Of a DNA stretch of 64,000 bases, positions 35,013-45,505 are shown in pieces. Under the pieces are notes generated by a model. That model did not search any database. It was not told the origin of the DNA and saw nothing but the letters and a program-made list of their open reading frames with translations. Source of the DNA: Polynucleobacter sp. MG-5-Ahmo-C2 (GTDB lineage Bacteria > Pseudomonadota > Gammaproteobacteria > Burkholderiales > Burkholderiaceae); assembly GCF_018687735.1 (NCBI RefSeq), contig NZ_CP061304.1:806001-870000 (forward strand), read 5' to 3'. The first letter of the stretch is position 1. Each line of letters starts with the position of its first letter. Position numbers and translations under genes: made by a program.

Positions 35013-37445
35013 ATGCCTGGCCACTTATTACTACCCTCTGAACCGATTCAGCTACCTTTGCTCCCATTGCGGGATGTTGTTGTCTTCCCTCATATGGTGA
35101 TCCCTTTATTTGTGGGTCGCCCTAAGTCGATTAAAGCTTTAGAAGCTGCCATGGAAACTGGCAAAAATGTTTTACTGGTTGCTCAAAAGACAGCGGCCAA
35201 GGATGAACCTGGTATTGAAGATCTGTATGAGGTTGGTTGCATTGCCAACATCTTGCAAATGCTGAAGCTTCCAGATGGTACCGTTAAGGTCCTGGTAGAA
35301 GGCGTGCAGCGTGCTGAAGTGAGTCAAATTGAAGACAGCATGGGTTACTTTAATTGTGAAGCTACTCCAACTGCTATTGACGCGATTGATGCGCATGAGA
35401 CTGAAGCTTTGCGCCGTGCCATCATGGCTCAGTTTGATCAGTACGTAAAACTTAATAAAAAAGTTCCACAAGAAATATTGTCTTCGCTTGGCGGCATTGA
35501 TGACCCAAGCCGCTTAGCCGATACCATTTGTGCGCATTTGCCAGTCAAACTAGAACAGAAGCAACGTTTGTTAGAAATGACTGATGTAGTGCAGCGTTTA
35601 GAAAGTCTTTTAGCCGATCTTGAAAGCGAGATTGATATCTTGCAAGTGGAGAAGCGCATTCGTGGACGTGTTAAACGTCAAATGGAAAAGAGTCAGCGCG
35701 AGTACTACCTTAACGAGCAAGTGAAAGCAATTCAAAAAGAATTAGGCGAGGGTGAAGAGGGCGCCGATCTCGAGGAACTTGAGAAACGTATTAAAGCTGC
35801 TCGGATGCCAAAAGAGGCTTTGAAAAAAGCTGAATCTGAGCTGAAGAAATTAAAGTTGATGTCACCGATGTCTGCTGAGGCTACAGTGATTCGAAACTTT
35901 ATCGATACTTTGGTGAATCTTCCATGGAAGAAAAAAACCAAGATTAATAATGACCTCACCAATGCGGAAAAAGTATTGGATGAAGATCACTATGGCTTAG
36001 ATAAGGTTAAAGAACGTATTTTGGAGTACCTCGCAGTTCAACAACGTGTTGATCGTGTGAAGGCGCCGATTCTTTGCTTGGTAGGGCCTCCTGGCGTCGG
36101 TAAGACTTCCTTGGGCCAGTCAATTGCCCGTGCGACCAATCGTAAGTTTGTGCGTATGGCATTGGGTGGTGTACGTGATGAGTCCGAGATTCGTGGACAT
36201 CGTCGTACTTATATCGGTTCGATGCCAGGTAAGATTTTGACAAGTCTTACCAAAGTGGGTGTCCGCAATCCATTATTCCTTTTGGATGAAGTGGATAAGA
36301 TGGGCATGGATTTCCGTGGTGATCCTGCGAGCGCCTTGTTGGAAGTTTTAGACCCTGAGCAAAATCACACCTTCCAAGATCACTATGTTGAAGTTGACTT
36401 TGATCTATCGGATGTGATGTTCGTTGCAACCTCTAACTCGCTTAATATTCCAGGCCCTTTATTGGATCGCTTGGAAATTATCCGTTTGGCTGGTTACACG
36501 GAAGACGAAAAAACTAGCATTGCTATCAATTACCTCATTCCCAAGCAAATTAAAAATAATGGCTTGAAAAAGGATGAGTTAAAGATTGAAGAGAGTGCAG
36601 TACGCAACATCATTCGTTACTACACCCGCGAAGCAGGTGTGCGCTCTCTAGAAAGAGAAATCAGCAAGATCTGCCGTAAGGTTGTCAAGCTTTTACTCCT
36701 GAAAAAAGAGGCCGCCCCAGTTGTAGTGAACGCTGATAACCTTGAGAAATTCTTATCCGTTCGTATGTATGACTTTGGTTTGGCAGGTAAAGAAAACCAA
36801 GTAGGCCAAGTAACGGGCTTAGCCTGGACTGAGGTGGGTGGAGATCTATTAACCATTGAGGCTGCAGTAATGCCAGGTAAAGGTGTCATTACACGTACAG
36901 GCTCCATCGGTGATGTCATGAAAGAGTCTGTCGAGGCTGCACGTACTGTTGTTCGCTCTAGATCAAAACGGCTTGGCATTACGGATGAGGCATTTGAGAA
37001 GAAAGATATTCACATTCACTTCCCAGATGGCGCAACCCCTAAAGATGGTCCCTCTGCTGGTATTGCGATTACCACCGCCTTAGTTTCTGTTTTCACGGGA
37101 ATTCCGATTCGCTCTGATGTTGCAATGACCGGTGAGATCACTTTGCGAGGTGAGGTTCTTCCGATTGGCGGCTTGAAAGAGAAGCTTTTGGCGGCGCACC
37201 GTGGCGGCATCAAATTAGCGTTGATACCAGAAGAGAATGTGAAGGATTTGATTGATATTCCGGATAACGTCAAGAACGCAATTGAAATTATTCCTGTGCG
37301 CTGGATTGATAAGGTTCTAGAGCTTGCGTTGGAACGTATGCCAGAAGCATTGCCAGAGCCAACACCCGAAGAGCTTGCTAAAAAGGCATCTGAAGTCAGT
37401 AAAGTGAGCGAGAAGATATCCTCAGGAGAAGTTCTCAAGCACTGA
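35013..37445 (+). CDS. lon: ATP-dependent protease Lon (class A)
   Basis: 810 residues, with GGAGG upstream of the ATG. The N-terminal substrate-binding LON domain starts LPLLPLRDVVVFPHMVIPLFVGR. The AAA+ module has Walker A GPPGVGKTSLGQS and LLDEVDKM. The protease domain has the catalytic serine in PKDGPSAGIA and the lysine partner downstream in GGLKEKLLAAHRGG. It degrades misfolded and regulatory proteins. A heat-shock promoter lies upstream and an inverted repeat (37456-37504) follows. Confidence 0.97.
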   Translation: MPGHLLLPSEPIQLPLLPLRDVVVFPHMVIPLFVGRPKSIKALEAAMETGKNVLLVAQKTAAKDEPGIEDLYEVGCIANILQMLKLPDGTVKVLVEGVQRAEVSQIEDSMGYFNCEATPTAIDAIDAHETEALRRAIMAQFDQYVKLNKKVPQEILSSLGGIDDPSRLADTICAHLPVKLEQKQRLLEMTDVVQRLESLLADLESEIDILQVEKRIRGRVKRQMEKSQREYYLNEQVKAIQKELGEGEEGADLEELEKRIKAARMPKEALKKAESELKKLKLMSPMSAEATVIRNFIDTLVNLPWKKKTKINNDLTNAEKVLDEDHYGLDKVKERILEYLAVQQRVDRVKAPILCLVGPPGVGKTSLGQSIARATNRKFVRMALGGVRDESEIRGHRRTYIGSMPGKILTSLTKVGVRNPLFLLDEVDKMGMDFRGDPASALLEVLDPEQNHTFQDHYVEVDFDLSDVMFVATSNSLNIPGPLLDRLEIIRLAGYTEDEKTSIAINYLIPKQIKNNGLKKDELKIEESAVRNIIRYYTREAGVRSLEREISKICRKVVKLLLLKKEAAPVVVNADNLEKFLSVRMYDFGLAGKENQVGQVTGLAWTEVGGDLLTIEAAVMPGKGVITRTGSIGDVMKESVEAARTVVRSRSKRLGITDEAFEKKDIHIHFPDGATPKDGPSAGIAITTALVSVFTGIPIRSDVAMTGEITLRGEVLPIGGLKEKLLAAHRGGIKLALIPEENVKDLIDIPDNVKNAIEIIPVRWIDKVLELALERMPEALPEPTPEELAKKASEVSKVSEKISSGEVLKH

Positions 37446-37455
37446 ATGTAGATGG

Positions 37456-37504
37456 GTTTTCCGTCTTATCTGCCCTGTTGCTAGTGGTTGATTTGACGGA
37501 AAAC
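37456..37504 (+). repeat. 10-bp inverted repeat between lon and tRNA-Val
   Basis: GTTTTCCGTC at 37456-37465 pairs exactly with GACGGAAAAC at 37495-37504; the loop is 29 bases. There is no T tract after it, so it is not a classical terminator. The right arm overlaps a TTGACG (37493-37498) that could be the -35 of the tRNA-Val promoter. It may form a 3' stem on lon mRNA or bind a dimeric regulator. Confidence 0.6.
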
Positions 37505-37551
37505 ACGCTTATCTTTGGTACTTAGGTTACAATTCCACCTGTAATATTTTG

Positions 37552-37627
37552 GGGCGCTTAGCTCAGTTGGTAGAGCGTCTGCCTTACACGCAGAATGTCG
37601 GGAGTTCGAGCCTCTCAGCGCCCACCA
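37552..37627 (+). tRNA. tRNA-Val (anticodon TAC)
   Basis: 76 nt with encoded CCA. Acceptor GGGCGCT pairs with AGCGCCC. The anticodon stem TCTGC/GCAGA encloses CTTACAC, giving TAC. The T stem GGGAG/CTCTC has one G-U pair. The position just after lon is conserved in betaproteobacteria. Confidence 0.97.
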
Positions 37628-37726
37628 AATGTTTACTTCTTCTTGCCTGTTTCAAGGCGTCCATGCTCCAGATCCTGTCGCCTAGTACACTCACATAGTT
37701 GATATTTATTACTAGCGAACTTACTC

Positions 37727-39190
37727 ATGTTTGATACTGTCCGTAAACACCAAAAGCTTCTCCAGCTCGTGTTGATGCTATTCATCGTTCCATCATTTGC
37801 TATGTTCGGAATTTCTAGTTATTCCAGCTTCATGGATAAGGAAACAGACCTTGTGAAGATCAATGGCAAACCCATTACCGCCCAAGAGGTCGACAATGCA
37901 GCTAAGCGTCAAGCAGAGCGAGTTGGTGGCAATCTACAGATTGCACAAAGCCTGCAATTTAGACAGGCGATCCTAAATGAGTTACTGCAACAGCGCATTC
38001 TCGGCTTTGCAGTAAATGATTTGCGTCTTCAGGTTGGCAAAGATGCTTTAGTAAAGAGTTTGCAAAATATTCCGCAAATTCGAGCCCTTTACAAACCAGA
38101 TGGCACTTTTGACGACGTTCGTTTCAAGCAACTCTTAGCAAACAATGGCCTGAATGAAGAGCAGTTTTATGCCGGCCAGGCATTTGATCTCAAAATAAGT
38201 CAGTTGGTTAATTCGGTTGCTCGTACTGAAATTGGAAGCCCGAAGCTTTCTGAGATCATTTCCACTCTATATGAAACAGAGCGCCAAGTTCAGGCTTTGC
38301 CGTTCGAAGCTAAAAGCTTTTTAGCCAAGGTAAATCCAAGTCAAGAAGAGCTGCAGAATTTTTACAACGCCAACGCTAGTTTATTTGAGAGTCCTGAGTT
38401 TATTGATGTTGAGTATATTGTTCTCAAGGCTGACCCTAAGGAAGATGCTAAGGTCTTTAGTGAAAAGGCTGACCAATTCGCTAATATGACTTATGACCAG
38501 TCCGATAGTTTGAAGCCTGTGGCTGAAAAATTAAAGTTGAATATTCAGAGTCAAAAGGGCGTTACTCGCTCTGGCCTGGGCGGTGTATCCAGGGATCATC
38601 CATTAGCTAACCCTAAAGTCATCCAATCACTTTTTGGCGACGAGGCCCTAAAGAATAAGCGCAATATTGAGGCAGTTCAAACTGCACCTGGTGTTTTTGT
38701 ATCTGCGAGGGTAGTGATTTTCCATCCCGCTCAGACTTTGCCATTTAAAGACGTTGCTGGAGAAGTAAAGCGGCAAGTTAGCCAAAGGGCTGCAGAGAAA
38801 TTGGCTGTTGCTGCTGCTTCTGAGCGTTATGCAGAACTTCAAAAGGATCCAAAGAATGCTACTGGATTTGGCAGTGCTGTATGGGTATCTCGTAATAAGC
38901 CGGCAAACCTTGTTGGCAGCGCTTTAGATGATGTAATGTCCACCAATCCAGATAAATTACCCGCTTATATTTCGGTGAGCAATCCTGGGGTTGGCGCTAC
39001 TTTGTATCGAGTAGATCAAATTCGCCAGCCAACTGGTGTGGATGCAAAAGTTCATAAAGCACAGTCACAGCAAATTCAAGCGCTGGCTGCACAATCTGAG
39101 TTTGCGGGTTTTATGGCTTATTGGCGCGACACTGCAAAGGTGAAAACTATCAATCCATTGAAGCCCCCATCTACAGGTGCAGGCAGTTAA
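37727..39190 (+). CDS. ppiD: PpiD/SurA_N-type periplasmic chaperone lacking the parvulin domain
   Basis: 487 residues. An N-terminal cytoplasmic stub and one membrane helix (about residues 12-30) are followed by a SurA_N-like chaperone domain (DLVKINGKPITAQEVDNAAKRQ). In PpiD of relatives (about 620-640 residues) a parvulin PPIase domain lies in the middle. Here the text passes directly from PEFIDVEYIVLKADPKED (to about residue 240) to AKVFSEKADQFANMTYDQSDSL, the segment normally found after the parvulin domain. No parvulin motif (HILI, GGDLGFF) is present. The roughly 150 residues missing equal the size of that domain, and the frame is intact, so this looks like a clean domain loss. It follows lon and tRNA-Val, the usual ppiD site. 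A chaperone role without isomerase activity is inferred. Confidence 0.88.
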   Translation: MFDTVRKHQKLLQLVLMLFIVPSFAMFGISSYSSFMDKETDLVKINGKPITAQEVDNAAKRQAERVGGNLQIAQSLQFRQAILNELLQQRILGFAVNDLRLQVGKDALVKSLQNIPQIRALYKPDGTFDDVRFKQLLANNGLNEEQFYAGQAFDLKISQLVNSVARTEIGSPKLSEIISTLYETERQVQALPFEAKSFLAKVNPSQEELQNFYNANASLFESPEFIDVEYIVLKADPKEDAKVFSEKADQFANMTYDQSDSLKPVAEKLKLNIQSQKGVTRSGLGGVSRDHPLANPKVIQSLFGDEALKNKRNIEAVQTAPGVFVSARVVIFHPAQTLPFKDVAGEVKRQVSQRAAEKLAVAAASERYAELQKDPKNATGFGSAVWVSRNKPANLVGSALDDVMSTNPDKLPAYISVSNPGVGATLYRVDQIRQPTGVDAKVHKAQSQQIQALAAQSEFAGFMAYWRDTAKVKTINPLKPPSTGAGS

Positions 39191-39209
39191 TCTGCTGCTT
39201 GAACTATTT

Positions 39210-39866
39210 CTACTTGCTGAGAAGTGATTGATATGGGGCCATAGCGCCCCATACGTTTTTATACAAAATCATCTGTGCTTTTTCATTGGGATGAATGTTG
39301 TCCTGCTGAAATAGTGCAGCGTTACTCGCAACACCTTCTAAGAAAAACGGTAGTAGTTCGACGCTCTCTTGGGCGGCGAGTTTTGGATAGAGCTCTTTAA
39401 ATTTCTTTGTATAGGCATGGCCATAATTTGGCGGAATTTGCATACCAAGTAACAAAACCTTAGCACCGGTTTTTTTGCTCAGCACGATCATCCTGCGTAA
39501 GTTCTTTTCGGTCTCAGTAATAGATAGGCCTCGCAAAGCATCATTCGCACCGAGCTCAAGAAATACAATGGCAGGCTTTTTCTGCTCTAGTAGCTTGGGT
39601 AGGCGGGCAAGACCACCAGAAGTCGTTTCTCCGCTGATGCTGGCATTAAATACAGTCCACTGACTTCCTTGTTTTTGAAGTTGACCCTCAAGAAGTTTTA
39701 CCCAACCCGAACCCCTGACGAGGCCATATTCAGCTGAAAGACTATCGCCCATTAGCAAAATGACAGGATTAGGGCTCGCAGATGTGACAAAGGAAATTAA
39801 CAGGCAAAATAAGCCTATTGCAATAGCTTTTTTTGATATGAAAGTCGACGGAATATTTTGATTCAT
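39210..39866 (-). CDS. tesA: TesA-type GDSL esterase/lysophospholipase
   Basis: 218 residues with a signal peptide (about residues 1-30) and the SGNH hydrolase blocks: GDSLSAEYGL (nucleophile Ser), GETTSGG, GANDALRG and DNIHPNEKAQ (Asp/His). It is like TesA of E. coli, a periplasmic thioesterase I/arylesterase/lysophospholipase L1. It is divergent from a YbbA-type ATPase, the conserved tesA-ybbA arrangement. The next gene upstream, ppiD, is convergent with it. Confidence 0.92.
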   Translation of the reverse strand: MNQNIPSTFISKKAIAIGLFCLLISFVTSASPNPVILLMGDSLSAEYGLVRGSGWVKLLEGQLQKQGSQWTVFNASISGETTSGGLARLPKLLEQKKPAIVFLELGANDALRGLSITETEKNLRRMIVLSKKTGAKVLLLGMQIPPNYGHAYTKKFKELYPKLAAQESVELLPFFLEGVASNAALFQQDNIHPNEKAQMILYKNVWGAMAPYQSLLSK

Positions 39867-39916
39867 CTATTTATTGACTTCGGGGCTAGCAAGCCTTTAT
39901 TTCAGATTTCATATTT

Positions 39917-40591
39917 ATGAGCGCCTTCGAAAAAGTTCTTAGCGCTGTTCACTTGGGTAAGTCCGTTCGCTCCAGCGATGGCATCCTTAGCATTTTGCAC
40001 GACATTTGCTTTGAGCTCAGTCAAGGTGAAAGTGTAGCTATCACTGGCAGCTCTGGTTCCGGTAAAAGTACTTTACTCGGCCTTTTGGCCGGCTTAGATC
40101 TTCCGAGTGAGGGTAATGTCACCTTGATGGGGCAGAATCTCAATACACTCGATGAAGACGGCCGTGCCAAACTGAGGGGTTTGCAGGTTGGCTTTGTTTT
40201 TCAGTCATTTCAACTGTTACCGCACCTAACGGCGCTTGAAAATGTGATGCTCCCGGCAGAGCTGTCGAGAATGGAAAACCCCAAGGCAAATGCTAAAACA
40301 TGGCTCGAGCGCGTGGATTTAGGTGAGCGATTTGACCATTTCCCCAAAACCCTTTCTGGAGGGGAGCAACAACGGGTGGCCTTGGCAAGAGCCTTCATTA
40401 CTAAGCCTGCCATTCTGTTTGCTGATGAACCTACCGGAAGCTTAGATGAAGCTAGCGGAAATCGGGTCATTGAGCTCCTTTTTGATCTCAATCAAGCCAA
40501 TCAATCTACCCTTGTTCTGGTTACCCATGATCCAGCCTTGGCTAGTAGGTGCCAGCGCCAATTACACCTTCAGGGCGGGCGCTTGTTGTAG
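39917..40591 (+). CDS. ybbA: YbbA-type ABC transporter ATP-binding protein, without its permease
   Basis: 224 residues of the LolD/MacB group of ABC ATPases. Walker A is GSSGSGKSTLL, the signature LSGGEQQRVALARA and Walker B ILFADEPTGSLD. It is divergent from tesA as in E. coli. In E. coli the large permease ybbP follows ybbA; here purL follows after only 21 bp, so no permease is encoded next to it. The partner must be elsewhere or absent. Confidence 0.9.
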   Translation: MSAFEKVLSAVHLGKSVRSSDGILSILHDICFELSQGESVAITGSSGSGKSTLLGLLAGLDLPSEGNVTLMGQNLNTLDEDGRAKLRGLQVGFVFQSFQLLPHLTALENVMLPAELSRMENPKANAKTWLERVDLGERFDHFPKTLSGGEQQRVALARAFITKPAILFADEPTGSLDEASGNRVIELLFDLNQANQSTLVLVTHDPALASRCQRQLHLQGGRLL

Positions 40592-40612
40592 GCAAAACCT
40601 TATAATCTAGGG

Positions 40613-43600
40613 ATGTCTTTTTTCCACTTTTTGCCCGGCGCTGATGCGCTTTCCTCCTTCCGCCAACAGCGTCTTTTAGCCTCATTAGCTTCTCAAGGCA
40701 TTGAGCTTGATTCCATTGAGGCGCAATACATTCATTTCATTTGGTCTGAAGAAGCTCTAAGCACTGCAGATCAGGAGCTTCTTGCTAGTCTTCTGACTTA
40801 CGGGCAACCGTTTAGTTCCAAAATGAATCCAGGTAAATCCTGGTTTTCTAAAAATTCAGGCTCAGGCCAAGGTGCTGTCGTCATTCCGCGCTTGGGAACA
40901 GTATCCCCATGGTCCAGTAAAGCAACTGATATTGCACGGCAATGCGGACTAACAGTATTGCGCATTGAACGTGGCATACAGTACTCATGGAATGCTAAAA
41001 ACACATTAAGCCCGGCACAAGAACAATTAGTGTTGGCAGCAATTCATGATCGGATGACTGAAGCGGTTATTCATTCTGTAGAAGAAGCGAATGCACTTTA
41101 TCAAACCCTCGAAGATCGTCCATTAAGCCGTATCTTGCTATTAGAACAAGGTAGGGCAGCTTTAGATAAAGCCAATCAAGAGCTTGGTCTAGCCTTATCT
41201 GATGATGAGGTGGATTATTTAACGGAAAATTTTATACGCCTAAAGCGCAATCCAAGTGATGTAGAGCTCATCATGTTCGCGCAAGCAAATAGTGAGCATT
41301 GCCGGCATAAGATTTTTAATTCAAGCTGGACTATTGACGGTGACGACCAAGAGCGTTCACTGTTTGCAATGATTCGCAATACGCATCAATTGCATCCAGA
41401 GGGAACAATTGTTGCGTATTCTGACAACTCTGCCGTGATGGTTGGCTGTGAATCAGAGACTTGGGTTCCCCAGGGCGGTGATCATCGCTATGAGAAAGAT
41501 ACGCGTTTAGTCCATACCTTGATGAAGGTAGAGACGCATAACCATCCAACTGCCATTGCACCATTTCCGGGAGCTTCTACAGGCGCTGGCGGTGAGATTC
41601 GTGATGAAGGAGCTACTGGTATAGGTGGACGCCCTAAAGCAGGCTTAACCGGCTTTTCAGTTTCCAATCTGAATATCCCAGGCACCGAGCTTCCTTGGGA
41701 AAGTGAAAAATATGGCAAGCCGGAGCGGATTGCCACACCTTTGCAAATCATGATTGATGGCCCCTTAGGGGGAGCCGCATTTAATAATGAGTTTGGCCGC
41801 CCCATCTTAGGCGGTTATTTCCGTGTCTTTGAGCAAACCTTAGATGACACACGTCGCGGTTATCACAAGCCAATCATGATTGCTGGTGGTATTGGCAGCA
41901 TTGATGCAATTCATACAACGAAGAAAGCAATTGAAGCAGGGCATTTATTGATTCAATTGGGTGGTCCAGGTATGCGTATTGGTATGGGTGGCGCAACAGG
42001 TAGTTCCGTTGCCACTGGCACCAACACTGCAGATTTAGATTTTGATTCTGTTCAACGCGGAAACCCTGAGATGGAGCGTCGCGCCCAAGAGGTTATTAAT
42101 GCTTGTCGCGCAATGGGCGAAAACAATCCAATTGTTTCCATACATGATGTAGGTGCCGGTGGCCTTTCTAATGCGTTCCCTGAGTTAGCGGATGGCGCAG
42201 GATTAGGCGCTAAATTTAAATTACGCAGTGTGCCGCTTGAAGAGAGTGGCATGAGCCCAGCAGAAATCTGGTGTAACGAATCTCAAGAGCGCTATGTATT
42301 GGCGATTGAAGCAAAAGATTTAGACCTCTTTAAATCCTTCTGCGAACGCGAACGCTGTCCATTTGCTGTAGTAGGTGAAGCGACCGCAGAGCGTCAACTG
42401 CAACTCAGTGACTCTAAGCAAGACGCAAGCACTGATGCTGCAATGCCAATTGATATGCCAATGGAAGTACTGCTTGGCAAGCCACCACGCATGCATCGTG
42501 ATGTGCAACGAATTACTCAAGAGTTCAGCGAGCTTGATGTCACTGATACTGACCTTGCTCAATCAGTTGCCTGGGTCCTGCAACAACCTACAGTGGCAAG
42601 CAAATCCTTCTTAATTACGATTGGCGATAGATCTGTTGGTGGCCTCAATGCCCGCGATCAATTTGTTGGCCCATGGCAAGTACCTGTAGCTGACTGTGCG
42701 GTTACCTTAATGGACTACAAAGGCTATCGGGGCGAAGTAATGAGTATGGGTGAAAGAACCCCTGTTGCCGTAATCGATGCTTCTGCCGCTGCCCGTATGG
42801 CCGTAGGTGAGGCCATTACAAATTTATTGGCTGCCGATATTCATTCTTTAGGGGATGTGAAGTTATCAGCCAATTGGATGGCGGCTTGTGGCTCTCCGGG
42901 AGAGGATGCAAAACTATATGACTCGGTCAAAGCTGTTGGTATGGATCTCTGTCCTGCCCTAGGCATTTCAATCCCAGTCGGAAAAGATTCTTTATCGATG
43001 GCAACTGCTTGGCAAGATGGAGCAGAGTCAAAGAAGGTTGTTTCCCCCGTTTCTTTAATCATTTCTGCGTTTGCTTCAGTCCAGGATGTACGTAAAACAC
43101 TGACCCCTCAATTAAAACTCAAAGAGAAAAATGGCGCCTCCCTTGATACTGAATTAATCCTGATTGATCTGGGGCGTGGTAAGAACCGCATGGCTGGGAG
43201 TATTCTTGCTCAAGTATTGAATCAGTCAGGTAAAGAGGCGCCTAATCTAGATCACCCGGAAGATCTCAAGAACTTAGCAGCTGCCATCATTGAGCTTCGC
43301 AAAGAGAACAAGTTACTGGCGTATCACGATCGCTCTGATGGCGGATTATTGGCTTGTATTGCTGAGATGGCGTTTGCATCTCATTGCGGAGTCTCCATCA
43401 ATGTTGACATGATTGCGGTGGATGCTGGACAAGAGCCAGATTACGGCGATGCCAAGAACTGGGCGCAACAAGTTTCTGGCCGTCGGCATGAGCAAACCAT
43501 GCGTGCTTTATTTAATGAAGAGCTTGGTGCAGTGATTCAAGTTTGCAGAGAAGAGCGTGATGCAGTTTTTGCAATCCTACGTAAGCTAGGCTTAAGCGCG

Positions 43601-44650
43601 TTTAGTCATGTCATTGGCAAGCCAAATACTAATGGCCGAATTGAAGTCTGGCGGGATGCTAAGAATGTCTTCGCAGAGCCACGCGAGGTTTTGCAAAAGA
43701 TGTGGGCTAATACCAGTTATCAAATTGCTCGTTTGCGCGACAACCCTGTCTGTGCTGATAGCGAATTTGCGCTCTTGGATAATTTGTCTGATACTGGAAT
43801 GTCCCCAAGGCTTACTTTTGATTCGAGCGATGATATTGCTGCGCCATTCATTCAGAAGAATGCACGCCCCAAAGTGGCGATTTTGCGTGAGCAGGGCGTT
43901 AACTCCCATGTTGAAATGGCCTATGCCGTTAACTGGGCCGGATTTGACAGTTTTGACGTCCATATGTCTGATTTATTGAGTGGCAAAGCAAAGCTCGATG
44001 ACTTCCGTGGATTAATTGCTTGCGGCGGCTTTAGTTATGGTGATGTGCTTGGTGCTGGTGAAGGGTGGGCCAAAACAATTTTATTCAACCCGCAACTTCG
44101 AGATCAATTTTCCACATTCTTCAATCGTCAGGATAGTTTCGCCTTAGGTGTTTGCAATGGTTGTCAGATGATGAGTAATCTTTCTGGGATTATTCCTGGC
44201 GCACAGGCTTGGCCTAAATTTACCCGCAATCAATCAGAGCAATATGAAGCGCGTTTAGTCATGGCGGAAATTCTTGCTTCCCCTTCAATCTTCACTCAAG
44301 GCATGGAAGGTAGTCAATTACCCATTGCTATAGCGCATGGTGAAGGTTTTGCGAATTTTAACCAACAGGGCAATTTGAATCTACTACATCAGCAAGGTTT
44401 AGCAGCCTTACGTTTTGTTGATCACCAGGGCAATCCAACGGAAACTTATCCTCTGAACCCAAATGGTTCACCTGGTGGTCTCACTGGTGTAACAACGCCA
44501 GATGGTCGTTTCACAGTAATGATGCCTCACCCCGAGCGTGTATTTCGTGCTGTGCAGATGAGTTGGTGCCCGCCTGAATGGTTGGATACTTCAGATGGTG
44601 CAAGCCCGTGGTTACGTTTATTCCGTAATGCGCGCCATTGGGCAAAGTAG
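40613..44650 (+). CDS. purL: Phosphoribosylformylglycinamidine synthase (single large form)
   Basis: 1345 residues, the long gammaproteobacterial/betaproteobacterial type. The N-terminal PurS-like region precedes the FGAM synthase core ([32 protein letters not shown] and a second repeat from about residue 620). The C-terminal glutamine amidotransferase has the nucleophile cysteine in [10 protein letters not shown] and the histidine/glutamate later (AHGEGF and MPHPER). It makes FGAM from FGAR, glutamine and ATP, the fourth step of purine synthesis. Confidence 0.97.
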   Translation: MSFFHFLPGADALSSFRQQRLLASLASQGIELDSIEAQYIHFIWSEEALSTADQELLASLLTYGQPFSSKMNPGKSWFSKNSGSGQGAVVIPRLGTVSPWSSKATDIARQCGLTVLRIERGIQYSWNAKNTLSPAQEQLVLAAIHDRMTEAVIHSVEEANALYQTLEDRPLSRILLLEQGRAALDKANQELGLALSDDEVDYLTENFIRLKRNPSDVELIMFAQANSEHCRHKIFNSSWTIDGDDQERSLFAMIRNTHQLHPEGTIVAYSDNSAVMVGCESETWVPQGGDHRYEKDTRLVHTLMKVETHNHPTAIAPFPGASTGAGGEIRDEGATGIGGRPKAGLTGFSVSNLNIPGTELPWESEKYGKPERIATPLQIMIDGPLGGAAFNNEFGRPILGGYFRVFEQTLDDTRRGYHKPIMIAGGIGSIDAIHTTKKAIEAGHLLIQLGGPGMRIGMGGATGSSVATGTNTADLDFDSVQRGNPEMERRAQEVINACRAMGENNPIVSIHDVGAGGLSNAFPELADGAGLGAKFKLRSVPLEESGMSPAEIWCNESQERYVLAIEAKDLDLFKSFCERERCPFAVVGEATAERQLQLSDSKQDASTDAAMPIDMPMEVLLGKPPRMHRDVQRITQEFSELDVTDTDLAQSVAWVLQQPTVASKSFLITIGDRSVGGLNARDQFVGPWQVPVADCAVTLMDYKGYRGEVMSMGERTPVAVIDASAAARMAVGEAITNLLAADIHSLGDVKLSANWMAACGSPGEDAKLYDSVKAVGMDLCPALGISIPVGKDSLSMATAWQDGAESKKVVSPVSLIISAFASVQDVRKTLTPQLKLKEKNGASLDTELILIDLGRGKNRMAGSILAQVLNQSGKEAPNLDHPEDLKNLAAAIIELRKENKLLAYHDRSDGGLLACIAEMAFASHCGVSINVDMIAVDAGQEPDYGDAKNWAQQVSGRRHEQTMRALFNEELGAVIQVCREERDAVFAILRKLGLSAFSHVIGKPNTNGRIEVWRDAKNVFAEPREVLQKMWANTSYQIARLRDNPVCADSEFALLDNLSDTGMSPRLTFDSSDDIAAPFIQKNARPKVAILREQGVNSHVEMAYAVNWAGFDSFDVHMSDLLSGKAKLDDFRGLIACGGFSYGDVLGAGEGWAKTILFNPQLRDQFSTFFNRQDSFALGVCNGCQMMSNLSGIIPGAQAWPKFTRNQSEQYEARLVMAEILASPSIFTQGMEGSQLPIAIAHGEGFANFNQQGNLNLLHQQGLAALRFVDHQGNPTETYPLNPNGSPGGLTGVTTPDGRFTVMMPHPERVFRAVQMSWCPPEWLDTSDGASPWLRLFRNARHWAK

Positions 44651-44662
44651 GGTTACGAAAAT

Positions 44663-45424
44663 ATGTTGATGGAGCCCGTAACCTTTTCTGAAAGTGGTGG
44701 AATTCGTTATTTGCATTTTGGTACTGAGTTGATTCAAGGGGCAATGCGTATCCGTGACCCCAATGAAATCTATCTCGAATATAACCAGCAAATGATGGCA
44801 TGGCTTCTCTTTCTTGAAACCAAGCCAGGGATGCGAGTTGCACAATTGGGCCTGGGAACAGGCGCGTTAACAAAATTCACACATCTCCATTGTCCTGCAG
44901 TTAAATCTACCGTGGTAGAGCTTAACCCTGCAGTCATTGTTGCAGCGAGAAGTATGTTTTCAATGCCAGACGATGATCGCAGATTGGAGACCTTGCAAGT
45001 GGATGCTAAAGAATTTGTGAGGCGTTCTCAATATCTCAATACGTTTGATGCCGTGCAAGTTGATTTGTATGATGCTATTTGCGACGGTCCGTCTGCCAGT
45101 TCTTTAGAGTTTTACAAAGGTTGCTATCAAATTCTCAAGGGCCCTGGGGTTCTGACGGTTAACCTCTTCTCAAAGCATAAAAGCTTTGATATCAATCTTA
45201 AGAATATTTGCGAAGCGTTTGGTGATCGCGTGCTCTTATTCCCCGAATCACATGATTGCAATGTCGTTGCGATTGCGTTTAAAGGTCCAAAACTAGAAGC
45301 AGAGTGGCGTGATGTTTCTGCGCGAGCCAAGCTGATTAAGGAAAAAACAGACCTACCAACCAATAAATGGGTGTCAGGCATTAGTCATGTAAATGCCCAT
45401 CAGGAATCAAAGTTATCCATCTAA
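44663..45424 (+). CDS. Spermidine-synthase-like protein
   Basis: 253 residues with the Rossmann-like fold of polyamine aminopropyltransferases. The nucleotide-binding loop is QLGLGTGALTKF, then VVELNPAVI and FDAVQVDLYDAICDGP, where the acidic residues of the polyamine site fall. The protein is shorter than SpeE (about 285 residues), with a reduced N-terminal beta domain, so activity on putrescine is uncertain. It starts 12 bp after purL and ends before a bidirectional terminator. Confidence 0.85.
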   Translation: MLMEPVTFSESGGIRYLHFGTELIQGAMRIRDPNEIYLEYNQQMMAWLLFLETKPGMRVAQLGLGTGALTKFTHLHCPAVKSTVVELNPAVIVAARSMFSMPDDDRRLETLQVDAKEFVRRSQYLNTFDAVQVDLYDAICDGPSASSLEFYKGCYQILKGPGVLTVNLFSKHKSFDINLKNICEAFGDRVLLFPESHDCNVVAIAFKGPKLEAEWRDVSARAKLIKEKTDLPTNKWVSGISHVNAHQESKLSI

Positions 45425-45441
45425 TAAATAATTGGATAAGA

Positions 45442-45469
45442 AAAAAGGCGATCATCTGATCGCCTTTTT
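45442..45469. terminator. Bidirectional terminator between the spermidine-synthase-like gene and acnB
   Basis: A perfect 13-bp stem, AAAAAGGCGATCA at 45442-45454 and its complement at 45457-45469, with A and T tracts on the two sides and a two-base centre. It lies between convergent genes. Confidence 0.9.
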
Positions 45470-45505
45470 GGTTTTCAAGCATTGAGTGCTTGAAGGCTTT
45501 TTCAA

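Noticed and set aside
43592..43979. Open frames of about 120 codons on both strands inside purL
   Set aside because: They are out of frame with intact purL coding sequence and have no family features.
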